Assembly (NCBI GenBank): GCA_013694685.1
Contig: JACDBY010000128.1
Span: forward strand, 1-5,778
Direction of reading: 5' to 3'
Origin: Actinomycetota bacterium
Lineage (GTDB): Bacteria > Actinomycetota > Thermoleophilia > Gaiellales > Gaiellaceae
DNA length: 5,778 nt
Part shown: piece by piece, positions 1-5,055 of the stretch
Position numbering within the stretch: the first letter of the stretch is position 1
Layout of the letters: each line of letters opens with the position of its first letter
Notes under the pieces: generated by a model
The model's input: only the letters and a program-made list of their open reading frames with translations
What the model was told of the DNA's origin: nothing
The model's database searches: none
Position numbers and translations under genes: made by a program

Positions 1-542
1 TTCCCGGCATCTCGTTCGGCTGGGAGCTCGAGCTCCGCTTCGGGAGCGAGGAGGCCTACGAGGCGCTGCGCGCCACGGAGGGCTGGCCGCGTCCCGGCGA
101 CGCCTACCCGGTCTGTGACGCGCTCGCGTGGAGCGAGCCCATGACAAAGCTCCTCGCCCGTCTCCCCGACGCCGACCTGGCCGCGATGCTCGAGGTCGCC
201 CGCGAGATCTGCGCCGGGGAGGCCGAAGTGACGCTCACGGGCGACTCGTTCGTCGAGGTGATGGCCGCCGGTGTCGCGAAGGAGGTGGCGCTCACGGAGG
301 TCGCGGAGAGCCTCGGTGTCGACCGGTCGGCGGTCGTCGCCTTCGGCGACCAGCTCACCGACGCCGGGATGCTCGCCTGGGCGGGTCTCGGAGTCGCTGT
401 CGCGAACGCGCACGAGAGTGCGCTCGCGGCGGCGGACGAGGTGACGGCGTCGAATGACGAGGACGGCGTCGCGCGCGTCCTCGAACGACTGACTCGCGCA
501 AGGGTTGGCGCGCGTCGAGCGGAGAGTCAGGTGTCGGACTAA
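1..542 (+). CDS. Cof-type HAD-superfamily phosphatase, 3' part (5' end outside window)
   Basis: The coding frame enters at base 3 and runs for 179 codons to a TAA at 540-542; the N-terminus is missing. The visible part covers the end of the cap domain (start through about residue 90) and the C-terminal return of the HAD core. The core has GDSFVEV, a motif-III lysine in AAGVAKEVAL (equivalent to the usual 'vsKg.al' of Cof proteins) and motif IV GDQLTD at bases 345-362, followed by GLGVAVANAHE and VTASNDEDGVARVLE, the usual end of the family. Motifs I and II (nucleophile DxD and the S/T) lie upstream of the window. Members are cytosolic Mg-dependent phosphatases of sugar phosphates, phosphorylated cofactors or similar small molecules; the substrate cannot be told from this part. 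Motif IV has T in place of the more common N before the final Asp, a tolerated change. The internal ATG at 141 is not the real start, because homology to the cap domain continues upstream of it. The last codons and stop sit inside an inverted repeat (530-553). Family assignment is firm, function is not. Confidence 0.88.
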   Translation, partial: PGISFGWELELRFGSEEAYEALRATEGWPRPGDAYPVCDALAWSEPMTKLLARLPDADLAAMLEVAREICAGEAEVTLTGDSFVEVMAAGVAKEVALTEVAESLGVDRSAVVAFGDQLTDAGMLAWAGLGVAVANAHESALAAADEVTASNDEDGVARVLERLTRARVGARRAESQVSD

Positions 543-553
543 AGTCCGACACC
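530..553. repeat. Perfect 11-bp inverted repeat over the HAD stop codon
   Basis: The left arm GGTGTCGGACT (530-540) and right arm AGTCCGACACC (543-553) are exact reverse complements around a 2-base centre. In RNA it would fold as a 10-bp stem with a TAAA loop. It contains the TAA stop of the HAD gene, and the last four residues (QVSD) are encoded by or next to the left arm. A smaller copy of the same layout follows at once: CGCAC-AA-GTGCG at 553-564. There is no T-run after it, so if it terminates transcription it is not a classical intrinsic terminator. It could equally be a dispersed palindromic element. Confidence 0.9.
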
Positions 554-675
554 GCACAAGTGCGACCGAGCAGTGCGACGGCGAAGCCGGCGCGTTCAGG
601 GATCTGCCCCGCCCGCAGGGCTGGGATCAAGCCGCAGGATTCGGCTTCTGCCGAATCCTGGTTGGCGAACAAGAA
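543..675. other. Convergent intergenic gap between HAD gene and aminopropyltransferase-like gene
   Basis: This is 133 bases between two genes that face each other. I see no coding region or tRNA here. It holds the right arm of the 530-553 palindrome, a short direct repeat GTGCGAC (560-566 and 573-579) and a second strong hairpin at 635-660. It most likely serves as a two-way transcription end. Confidence 0.6.
635..660. terminator. Perfect 11-bp hairpin, likely bidirectional terminator
   Basis: The left arm CAGGATTCGGC (635-645) and right arm GCCGAATCCTG (650-660) are exact reverse complements around a TTCT loop. The hairpin starts 15 bases after the stop of the minus-strand spermidine-synthase-like gene and about 93 bases after the HAD stop. 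Being symmetric, it would form in transcripts from either side. No U-tract follows on either strand, as is common for terminators proposed in high-GC actinobacteria. The hairpin itself is certain; its role as terminator is inferred from its place between convergent genes. A dispersed palindromic repeat is the alternative. Confidence 0.6.
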
Positions 676-2322
676 TCAGCCCAGCAACAGCGCGTCGGTC
701 GGCGCGTAGCCGTCCGTGAGGAGCGGCACGTCGCCGGTCGGGATGGCCTGTTCCCAGCGGTTCCCGGCAGGCCCTTGGAGGTCAGGGGCCTTCGGCGCGC
801 GATCGCGGCGTACCTCGTCCCAGATCTCGGCGAGCCGCGCGGTGCCAGGCGCCGCTCGCTCGGTCGCGACGAGGATGATGTTTCGGATGTCGTCGGCACG
901 GCGGTCGGTAGGCGTCTCGTAGACGGGGTGCAGCTCCACGGTCGGGAAGACGGCCGCGTACGTCTTCCAGAGTGCTCGGGTGATCTTCGAGCTCTCGCCC
1001 GTGAGGGCACCGATGACGTTCGTCGCGACGACACCGCCGGGCGTGAGCCGGTCGCGCATGAGCTCGACGAACTCGAGGGTCGTCAGGTGGAAGGGGACAC
1101 CGTCGGCGTAGAACGCGTCGACCATGATCACGTCGTAGCGGTCGTCGTTGCGCTGGAGGAAGCGCCGGCCGTCGTCGACCTCGACGACGACCCGCGGGTC
1201 GCGCGGGAGCTCGAACCAGCGGTAGGCGGTCTCGACGACTTCCGGATCGAGCTCGACCGTCGTGATCTCGACATCGCCGAAGTCGCGGAAGAGTCGCTTC
1301 TGCGTCGAGCCGCCACCGAGGCCGACGACCAGGATGCGCTTCGCGTTTGGGTTGTAGGCGAGCCCGAGGTGCAGGTAGTCGCTGTAGAGGAATCGCGTCC
1401 GAACCGGGTCGTCGAGGTACATCCCGCTCTGGAACGAGCTGTCGAAGCGGAGGTAGCGCGAGTTCTCGTCGTCGACGACGAGGAGCCGGTGATAGCGCGT
1501 GTCACGCGCCTCGCGCACCGTGAAGCCCGTACCCGCGAGGGCGACCTCGGCCGGGTCGAGCTTCCGCGGCGTCCGGACGTCGCGCTCGCGATAGAGGGGC
1601 GACCAGTTTCGTGCGGACGCGCCCTCGAGGATGCGTCCTTCCGTCTCCGGGGCGAAGGCTCCGACTGCGAGTACGGCCGCGCCGGCTGCCACGACGAGTG
1701 CCCCGCCGGGAACCCAGAGCCGGTGGAGCAGGGCGACGACCGCCGCCGCGGCGAGGAGGACGACCGCTCCGACGGCCAGCACCTGGTCGGTGCCGTATTC
1801 CGGCACGAGCCAGAAGGACGTCGCGAAGGTGCCGGCGATGCTCCCTGCGGTCGAGATCGAGAAGAGTCGGCCGGCGGTGCGGCCGAGCCGCTCGAGCGAA
1901 CGCGCGGCGAGCCGCACGGCGATCGGCGAGACCGAAGCGAGTACGACGCTCATCGGGCCGAAGAGCAGGATCGCGGCAACGAGCGGGTCGAGACGCGGGC
2001 CTGGATCCCAGCTCGTCACCTGCTCGAGCACCCATTCGTCCACGACCGGGATCGCGAGCACGAGCCCCGCGCCGATCGCGATGGCGCTGACGAAGAGATA
2101 GGGGGACGGCCAGCGGTCGGCGAGGGTCCCACCGGCCCAGTAGCCGATGGAGAGCCCGGTCAGCACGACCCCGATCAGCGCACCCCAGACGTACAGGGAG
2201 CTCCCGAAGGTCGGCGCGAGCACGCGGCTCGCGGCGATCTCGACGCCGAGGAGCGCGGCTCCCGAGAGAAACACCGCAGCCCCCAGCGCGATCTCATCGA
2301 CCCGACGACCCCGACGCTCCAC
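676..2322 (-). CDS. Membrane-anchored spermidine-synthase-like protein (fused membrane/SpeE family)
   Basis: A 548-residue protein with two parts. Residues about 10-225 are hydrophobic with roughly seven membrane segments and carry the family start: EIAASRVLAPTFG, then YVWGALIGVVLTGLSIGY and GGTLADR (positions 29-70). Residues about 270-548 form a Rossmann-fold methyltransferase-like domain of the spermidine synthase type: the nucleotide-binding loop GLGGGST (334-340), acidic VELDP ending strand 2 (356-360), DDGRRF (383-388), VDAFYADGVPFHLTT (401-415), in which D402 aligns with the catalytic Asp region, LTPGGVV (426-432) and the C-terminal LLTDGYAPTDALL. Soluble homologues move an aminopropyl group from decarboxylated SAM to putrescine; the acceptor of the membrane-fused forms is generally unknown, so polyamine synthesis should not be assumed. 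The GTG start at 2322 lies 3 bases after the stop of the glycosyltransferase gene, with no clear ribosome site (only AGG nearby), pointing to translational coupling as the last gene of an operon. The family call is firm. Confidence 0.9.
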   Translation of the reverse strand: MERRGRRVDEIALGAAVFLSGAALLGVEIAASRVLAPTFGSSLYVWGALIGVVLTGLSIGYWAGGTLADRWPSPYLFVSAIAIGAGLVLAIPVVDEWVLEQVTSWDPGPRLDPLVAAILLFGPMSVVLASVSPIAVRLAARSLERLGRTAGRLFSISTAGSIAGTFATSFWLVPEYGTDQVLAVGAVVLLAAAAVVALLHRLWVPGGALVVAAGAAVLAVGAFAPETEGRILEGASARNWSPLYRERDVRTPRKLDPAEVALAGTGFTVREARDTRYHRLLVVDDENSRYLRFDSSFQSGMYLDDPVRTRFLYSDYLHLGLAYNPNAKRILVVGLGGGSTQKRLFRDFGDVEITTVELDPEVVETAYRWFELPRDPRVVVEVDDGRRFLQRNDDRYDVIMVDAFYADGVPFHLTTLEFVELMRDRLTPGGVVATNVIGALTGESSKITRALWKTYAAVFPTVELHPVYETPTDRRADDIRNIILVATERAAPGTARLAEIWDEVRRDRAPKAPDLQGPAGNRWEQAIPTGDVPLLTDGYAPTDALLLG

Positions 2323-2325
2323 GAC

Positions 2326-3717
2326 CTAAGGGTAGACGCGGTAGACCCTGAGCCACGGGCGACTCGGTCGTCCCTCGTCCCCTTCGACCTCGTAGACCGG
2401 TGTGAGGCGCGTCAGGCCTCGATAGAACCGCGCCTCGCGTGGATACGCGTCGGCGGCGGCGAGCACCCGGTCGGTGACCGCGCCCCCGACGACGAGCCAG
2501 CGGACGCCGCCTGCTCGGAGACGGTCGAGATCTCGATCGACATCGAACGGGCGGCCCGGGCCGGGGAGCTCGAGACGCGTCACCGGCCGGCCCTGGAGGG
2601 AGAGTGTCGAGGGGTCGGCGGCGAGTCGTTCATCCGGCGGCACGAACCGCTCGATCCAGGCCGCGGCGTCCACGCGCCGGTCGCGGGTCGCGAGCGAGCG
2701 TGCGTCGGCGACCGACCACCAGAGCGGCACGATCGCGAGCGCGAGGGTCGCCACCGCGAGCGGTGGCACACGTGACGCGAGCACCGCGAGCACGGGGAGA
2801 AGCGGGAGCAGGTATCGGTCGAAGTGGGCGTTCGAGCCCAGCAGCGAGAGCGCATACGTCACGCCGAACGAGAGGAGCACGAGGTCGCTGCGCGTGCGAC
2901 GCCGGATCGCGATCCCGAGCCCCAGAAAACCAACGAGCGCCACCGGTCCGATCGTCTCCCAGAGTCGAAGCCCGAAGGCGAGCGGTGTCGCGGGGTCGTC
3001 CTCGAACCCGAGCCAGCCGTCGCGAGCAAGCGACTGGACGCGGCGGAAGTCGGCCCACGACTCGTCCGCATGCAGGGCAACGAACGGGCTCGTGATGAGG
3101 AAGGCGGCCACCATGAGAGCGAGTGCGCGGGCGAGCCGTCGCCGGAGCGCAAGTCCCGCGACGACGAGCGGCACGAGGAGCAGCACGCCGGGGTACTTCG
3201 CGGAGGCCGCGAGACCGGCTACGACACCGGCCCACTCGAGACGTCCGGTCGCGATCAGCGCGAGACACGCGGTCACTCCGACGGTCAGCGCGACGTCGGT
3301 GACGGCCATCCGCGAGTACGCCACGTGTGTGGTCGCGACGGCGACGACTGCGGCGCACGTGAGGCCGGCGAGGCGCCCGGCCGAGACGCGTCCCAGCCAC
3401 CAGGCGGCCACGACACCCGCAAGCCCGAGACCGACAGCGACGACACGCGCCGTCCCGTACGACGGCTCGTCGAGCGCGACCTGGGTCGGCGCGACGAGCA
3501 GGAAGACGAGGCTCGGATAGTCGTACCACCCCGGGTCGAGTCCGCCGCCGTGGACGAGCTCCCACGCCCGCGGGACGATGTTCGTCTCGTCCGGGTTGAG
3601 CAGCGGAAGCGGCAGCCCCGATCGTGCGCCGACGACGCGAAGCAGCACGGCGGGCAGGAGCACGGCAGCCAGAAGGAGGACGTCCACCGGGGACACCCGC
3701 CGCCGCAGGGGTGTCAC
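2326..3717 (-). CDS. GT-C membrane glycosyltransferase, family 39 / ArnT-like (PMT_2 type)
   Basis: From the GTG at 3717 it encodes 463 residues: a short basic cytoplasmic tail (MTPLRRRV), about ten membrane segments, and a soluble C-terminal tail of roughly 110 residues. Family marks are the acidic Asp-Glu pair of the first outer loop (LNPDETNI) before the second membrane helix, DYPSL, the HVAYSRMAVTD stretch, the GLAASAKYPGVLLLVPL helix, and DRYLLPLLPVLAVLA near the end of the membrane part, followed by WIERFVPPDERLAAD. Such enzymes move a sugar from a polyprenyl-phosphate donor to protein, lipid or glycan on the outer face of the membrane; donor and acceptor cannot be told here. The frame is also open to a GTG at 3768, but that start would overlap the upstream gene by 44 bases and add 17 residues that do not resemble the family. 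The start at 3717 lies 7 bases beyond the upstream stop and puts the first helix close to the N-terminus. No Shine-Dalgarno is seen, so coupling to the TrpC-like gene is likely. Confidence 0.87.
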   Translation of the reverse strand: MTPLRRRVSPVDVLLLAAVLLPAVLLRVVGARSGLPLPLLNPDETNIVPRAWELVHGGGLDPGWYDYPSLVFLLVAPTQVALDEPSYGTARVVAVGLGLAGVVAAWWLGRVSAGRLAGLTCAAVVAVATTHVAYSRMAVTDVALTVGVTACLALIATGRLEWAGVVAGLAASAKYPGVLLLVPLVVAGLALRRRLARALALMVAAFLITSPFVALHADESWADFRRVQSLARDGWLGFEDDPATPLAFGLRLWETIGPVALVGFLGLGIAIRRRTRSDLVLLSFGVTYALSLLGSNAHFDRYLLPLLPVLAVLASRVPPLAVATLALAIVPLWWSVADARSLATRDRRVDAAAWIERFVPPDERLAADPSTLSLQGRPVTRLELPGPGRPFDVDRDLDRLRAGGVRWLVVGGAVTDRVLAAADAYPREARFYRGLTRLTPVYEVEGDEGRPSRPWLRVYRVYP

Positions 3718-3724
3718 GGACAGG

Positions 3725-4291
3725 TCAGACGTCCGGCACGCCGTCGCCGACGAGCGCGGCGACGTCACCGGTCACGAGCACGGCGTCGACCCCCGCTCGC
3801 TCCAGCTCCTCGACATCGCCGCGCGACGCGTTCGCAAGCTCTGCAATCGCGAGCTTCCCGGCCGGAACGTCGGGAAGGAGCTCCAAGAGGCGCTCTCTGT
3901 GCTCCTGCTCGTCGTCGGCGCGCTCGGCGGACAACAGCACGATCTCGGGATCGACGTGCTCGAACACGCGCTCGAGCTCCTCGTCGTCGCGCACACGCAC
4001 GACCACCTCGACGCCGAGCTCGTAGCACCGGTCGACGAGCTGGTGGAGGGTGTCGCCCTCTGCGCTGAGCACGACCGCGTCGGCGGCACCGGCCGCCGCG
4101 TCCGGCCCCGGCCCGTAGGCCAGCACCGGCAGTGAGGTTTGCGCCCGAAGCTCGGCTGCCACAAAACGCACGACGAGCCCCTCCGCCCCCGCCGCTTCTG
4201 CGATCCGTGCGGCGGGTGCATCGCCTACCTCGACGAGGACCGAGATGCCGTCGCCCTCCGCGATCGCCTGGCTGAGCCGTCGAGCGGTCAC
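3725..4291 (-). CDS. TrpC-like TIM-barrel protein without the catalytic residues (possible pseudoenzyme)
   Basis: A 188-residue soluble protein from GTG at 4291. The strand/helix rhythm follows indole-3-glycerol-phosphate synthase: ISVLVEV (16-22), AGAEGLVVRF (34-43), LPVLAYG (54-60), DAVVLSAEGDTLHQLVDRCYELG (71-93, in pieces), VEVVVRVRDDEELERVF (94-110), PEIVLLSAER (115-124), AIAELANASRGDVEELERAGVDAVLVTGD (148-176, in pieces). By my hand alignment the active-site residues are gone: the EIKR lysine is Gly, VLRKDF became VLAYGP, the Glu of VLVEVHD is Arg, INNRDL became LLSAER, SESG became ELANA, and the phosphate-binding GES near the end became TGD. It is also about 60 residues shorter than TrpC and lacks the N-terminal extension. 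It therefore is probably not a tryptophan enzyme; a ligand-binding or regulatory role is possible but unknown. The frame is open upstream to TTG codons at 4330 and 4366, which lie in the intergenic palindrome. I chose 4291 because a TACCAT -10 element ends 8 bases before it. It is first gene of the minus-strand unit. Confidence 0.75.
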   Translation of the reverse strand: MTARRLSQAIAEGDGISVLVEVGDAPAARIAEAAGAEGLVVRFVAAELRAQTSLPVLAYGPGPDAAAGAADAVVLSAEGDTLHQLVDRCYELGVEVVVRVRDDEELERVFEHVDPEIVLLSAERADDEQEHRERLLELLPDVPAGKLAIAELANASRGDVEELERAGVDAVLVTGDVAALVGDGVPDV

Positions 4292-4299
4292 GGGATCGG

Positions 4300-4305
4300 A
4301 TGGTA
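4300..4305 (-). promoter_or_regulatory. -10 element (TACCAT) of the TrpC-like operon, leaderless
   Basis: Read on the minus strand, TACCAT fits the actinobacterial TANNNT pattern. Eight bases follow before the GTG at 4291, so transcription would begin at or within a base or two of the start codon. A TTGCGT at 4330-4325 could be a -35 element with a long 19-base spacer. No ribosome-binding sequence precedes the GTG, in line with a leaderless message. This is inferred from sequence only. Confidence 0.45.
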
Positions 4306-4326
4306 ATGGTTCGATCCCGCCGGAAC

Positions 4327-4364
4327 GCAATGTTCCACCGGGGCCGTTTCCGGTGGAACATTGC
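4327..4364. promoter_or_regulatory. Perfect 15-bp inverted repeat between divergent genes, candidate operator
   Basis: The left arm GCAATGTTCCACCGG (4327-4341) and right arm CCGGTGGAACATTGC (4350-4364) are exact reverse complements with an 8-base spacer GGCCGTTT. The dyad centre (4345/4346) is about 45 bases before the GTG of the kinase gene and about 54 before the GTG of the TrpC-like gene. The right arm overlaps the -35 region of the kinase promoter. Since both transcripts appear to start downstream of it, it would work as DNA, most simply as the binding site of a dimeric regulator serving both directions. No regulator gene is present in the window. The repeat is certain, the role inferred. 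Confidence 0.72.
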
Positions 4365-4376
4365 AAGACGCGGCAC

Positions 4377-4382
4377 TAGGCT
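4377..4382 (+). promoter_or_regulatory. -10 element (TAGGCT) of the kinase gene, leaderless
   Basis: TAGGCT is a good match to the actinobacterial TANNNT -10 pattern. It is followed by 8 bases and then the GTG at 4391, the same spacing as on the opposite strand. TGGAAC at 4354-4359, 17 bases upstream, is a weak -35 candidate lying inside the right arm of the palindrome. No Shine-Dalgarno is visible, so a leaderless message is expected. Confidence 0.5.
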
Positions 4383-4390
4383 CGCCCGTC

Positions 4391-4921
4391 GTGACGAACG
4401 TGAAGCGCGTCTGTCTCCTCGGCGCGGAGTCGACCGGGAAGTCCACGCTGGCAGCGGCGCTCGCCGATCGCTTCGAGACGCTCTGGAACCCCGAGTACGG
4501 GCGCCCGTACACGCTGCTCGGTCGGGTCCGAGGCGATCCCTGGACAAGCGCCGAGTTCACGCACATCGCACGGATGCATTGCTGGTACGAGGACTTCCTG
4601 GCCGGTCTCGCGCGCCGCGTCCTCTTCTCCGACACGGACGCGTTCACGACCGCTGTCTTCCACGAGGTGTACCTCGAGCGGCCCGCCTCGGGCTTCGAGG
4701 AGCTCGCCGCGCGCCCGTACGACCTCTTCGTCGTCTGCGGGCTCGACGTCCCCTGGCGACACGACGGAATCAGGGAGTTCGACGACCGGCGAAACTGGAT
4801 GCACGAGCGGTACCTCGATCGCGCGCGCGCAAGCGGCTCCGCCTGGCTCGTCGTCGAAGGAGATCCGGAGACACGACTCGCCCAGGCCGCCGACGCGGTC
4901 GAGGACATGCTCGCACAGTGA
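4391..4921 (+). CDS. Stand-alone NadR-type P-loop kinase (AAA_28, ribosylnicotinamide-kinase-like)
   Basis: A 176-residue cytosolic protein. The Walker A loop GAESTGKST is at 11-19, right after the first strand (RVCLL). It is followed by WNPEYGRPYT (32-41), FTHIARMH (56-63), LFSDTDAFTTAVF (78-90) with the Asp pair of the DTD motif, YDLFVVCGLDVPWRHDGIREF (110-130, in parts) and the closing VVEGDPETRL (154-163). This matches the C-terminal kinase domain of NadR, which phosphorylates nicotinamide riboside to NMN with ATP. The NMN adenylyltransferase and DNA-binding domains of full NadR are absent, so it is the single-domain form at the normal length of that domain. Nicotinamide riboside salvage is the best guess; homologues in this broad family may use other substrates. 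The frame is open back to a TTG at 4361 in the palindrome, but family similarity starts at TNVKRVCLL, and the TAGGCT element 8 bases before the GTG at 4391 supports that start. It is transcribed away from the TrpC-like operon and stands alone. Confidence 0.85.
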   Translation: MTNVKRVCLLGAESTGKSTLAAALADRFETLWNPEYGRPYTLLGRVRGDPWTSAEFTHIARMHCWYEDFLAGLARRVLFSDTDAFTTAVFHEVYLERPASGFEELAARPYDLFVVCGLDVPWRHDGIREFDDRRNWMHERYLDRARASGSAWLVVEGDPETRLAQAADAVEDMLAQ

Positions 4922-4955
4922 CTTCGACCGGCACAGAGTCGACACGAAGTTGGCA

Positions 4956-4975
4956 CTGATTTGTCGCCAAATCAG
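4956..4975. terminator. 8-bp hairpin with an alternative fold, possible terminator
   Basis: CTGATTTG (4956-4963) and CAAATCAG (4968-4975) are exact reverse complements around the loop TCGC. A second, mutually exclusive 7-bp stem can form from TTTGTCG (4960-4966) and CGACAAA (4977-4983), sharing four bases of the first left arm. No U-tract follows. It is the clearest hairpin after the kinase stop (35 bases downstream), and about 80 bases past the ALDH-like stop on the other strand. A terminator role is inferred from position. Confidence 0.4.
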
Positions 4976-5001
4976 ACGACAAAGCCGTTAGGATTGAAAG
5001 T

Positions 5002-5017
5002 GGGTGGTGGGTTGGGG
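5002..5017 (+). other. G-run cluster, possible G-quadruplex
   Basis: Four G-runs of 3, 2, 3 and 4 bases are separated by loops of 1, 1 and 2 bases. This allows a two-layer quadruplex on the plus strand, or a defective three-layer one. It lies after the kinase gene and, on the other strand, gives a C-rich tail after the ALDH-like gene. Only the base pattern is seen; folding is not shown. Confidence 0.3.
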
Positions 5018-5055
5018 TGCCCCGAGGAGTCGCTGCTCGTCGTCGAGTGCGTGGC

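Larger units (their letters stand above)
4922..5055. other. Convergent intergenic gap between kinase and ALDH-like genes
   Basis: This is 134 bases between facing genes, with no coding region or RNA gene that I can recognise. It holds a loose dyad ACTTCG/CGAAGT (4921-4926, 4945-4950), the hairpin at 4956-4975 and a G-run cluster at 5002-5017. It lies at the 3' ends of both genes and probably contains their transcription ends. Confidence 0.6.

Noticed and set aside
505..2775. Very long plus-strand open frame (756 codons) opposite the aminopropyltransferase-like and glycosyltransferase genes
   Set aside because: The translation is an Arg/Glu/Asp-rich, low-complexity product with no domain pattern. 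It mirrors GC-rich codon use of the two well-supported minus-strand genes, which have clear family motifs.
3718..3768. Upstream GTG start at 3768 for the glycosyltransferase
   Set aside because: It would overlap the TrpC-like gene by 44 bases and add 17 residues unlike the family; the GTG at 3717 gives a natural short tail before the first membrane helix.
2824..4068. Plus-strand open frame of 414 codons opposite the glycosyltransferase and TrpC-like genes
   Set aside because: Same reason: charged, repetitive translation with an Arg-rich tail and no recognisable fold, antisense to real genes.
4331..4360. Resemblance of the palindrome arms to parS half-sites (TGTTCCAC and GTGGAACA)
   Set aside because: In parS the two half-sites abut; here 14 bases separate them and the symmetry extends outside the half-sites. 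No parA/parB gene is nearby, so a gene-control operator is the simpler reading.
4292..4366. TTG starts at 4366 and 4330 (TrpC-like, minus) and at 4361 (kinase, plus)
   Set aside because: These codons arise from the palindrome arms, which begin or end in GCAA/TTGC. The added residues are not family-like, and the -10 elements point to the GTG codons further in.
4288..4956. Minus-strand and alternative plus-strand frames across the kinase gene
   Set aside because: They are shadows of the kinase frame, which has the Walker A and DTD motifs; the other translations show no family features.
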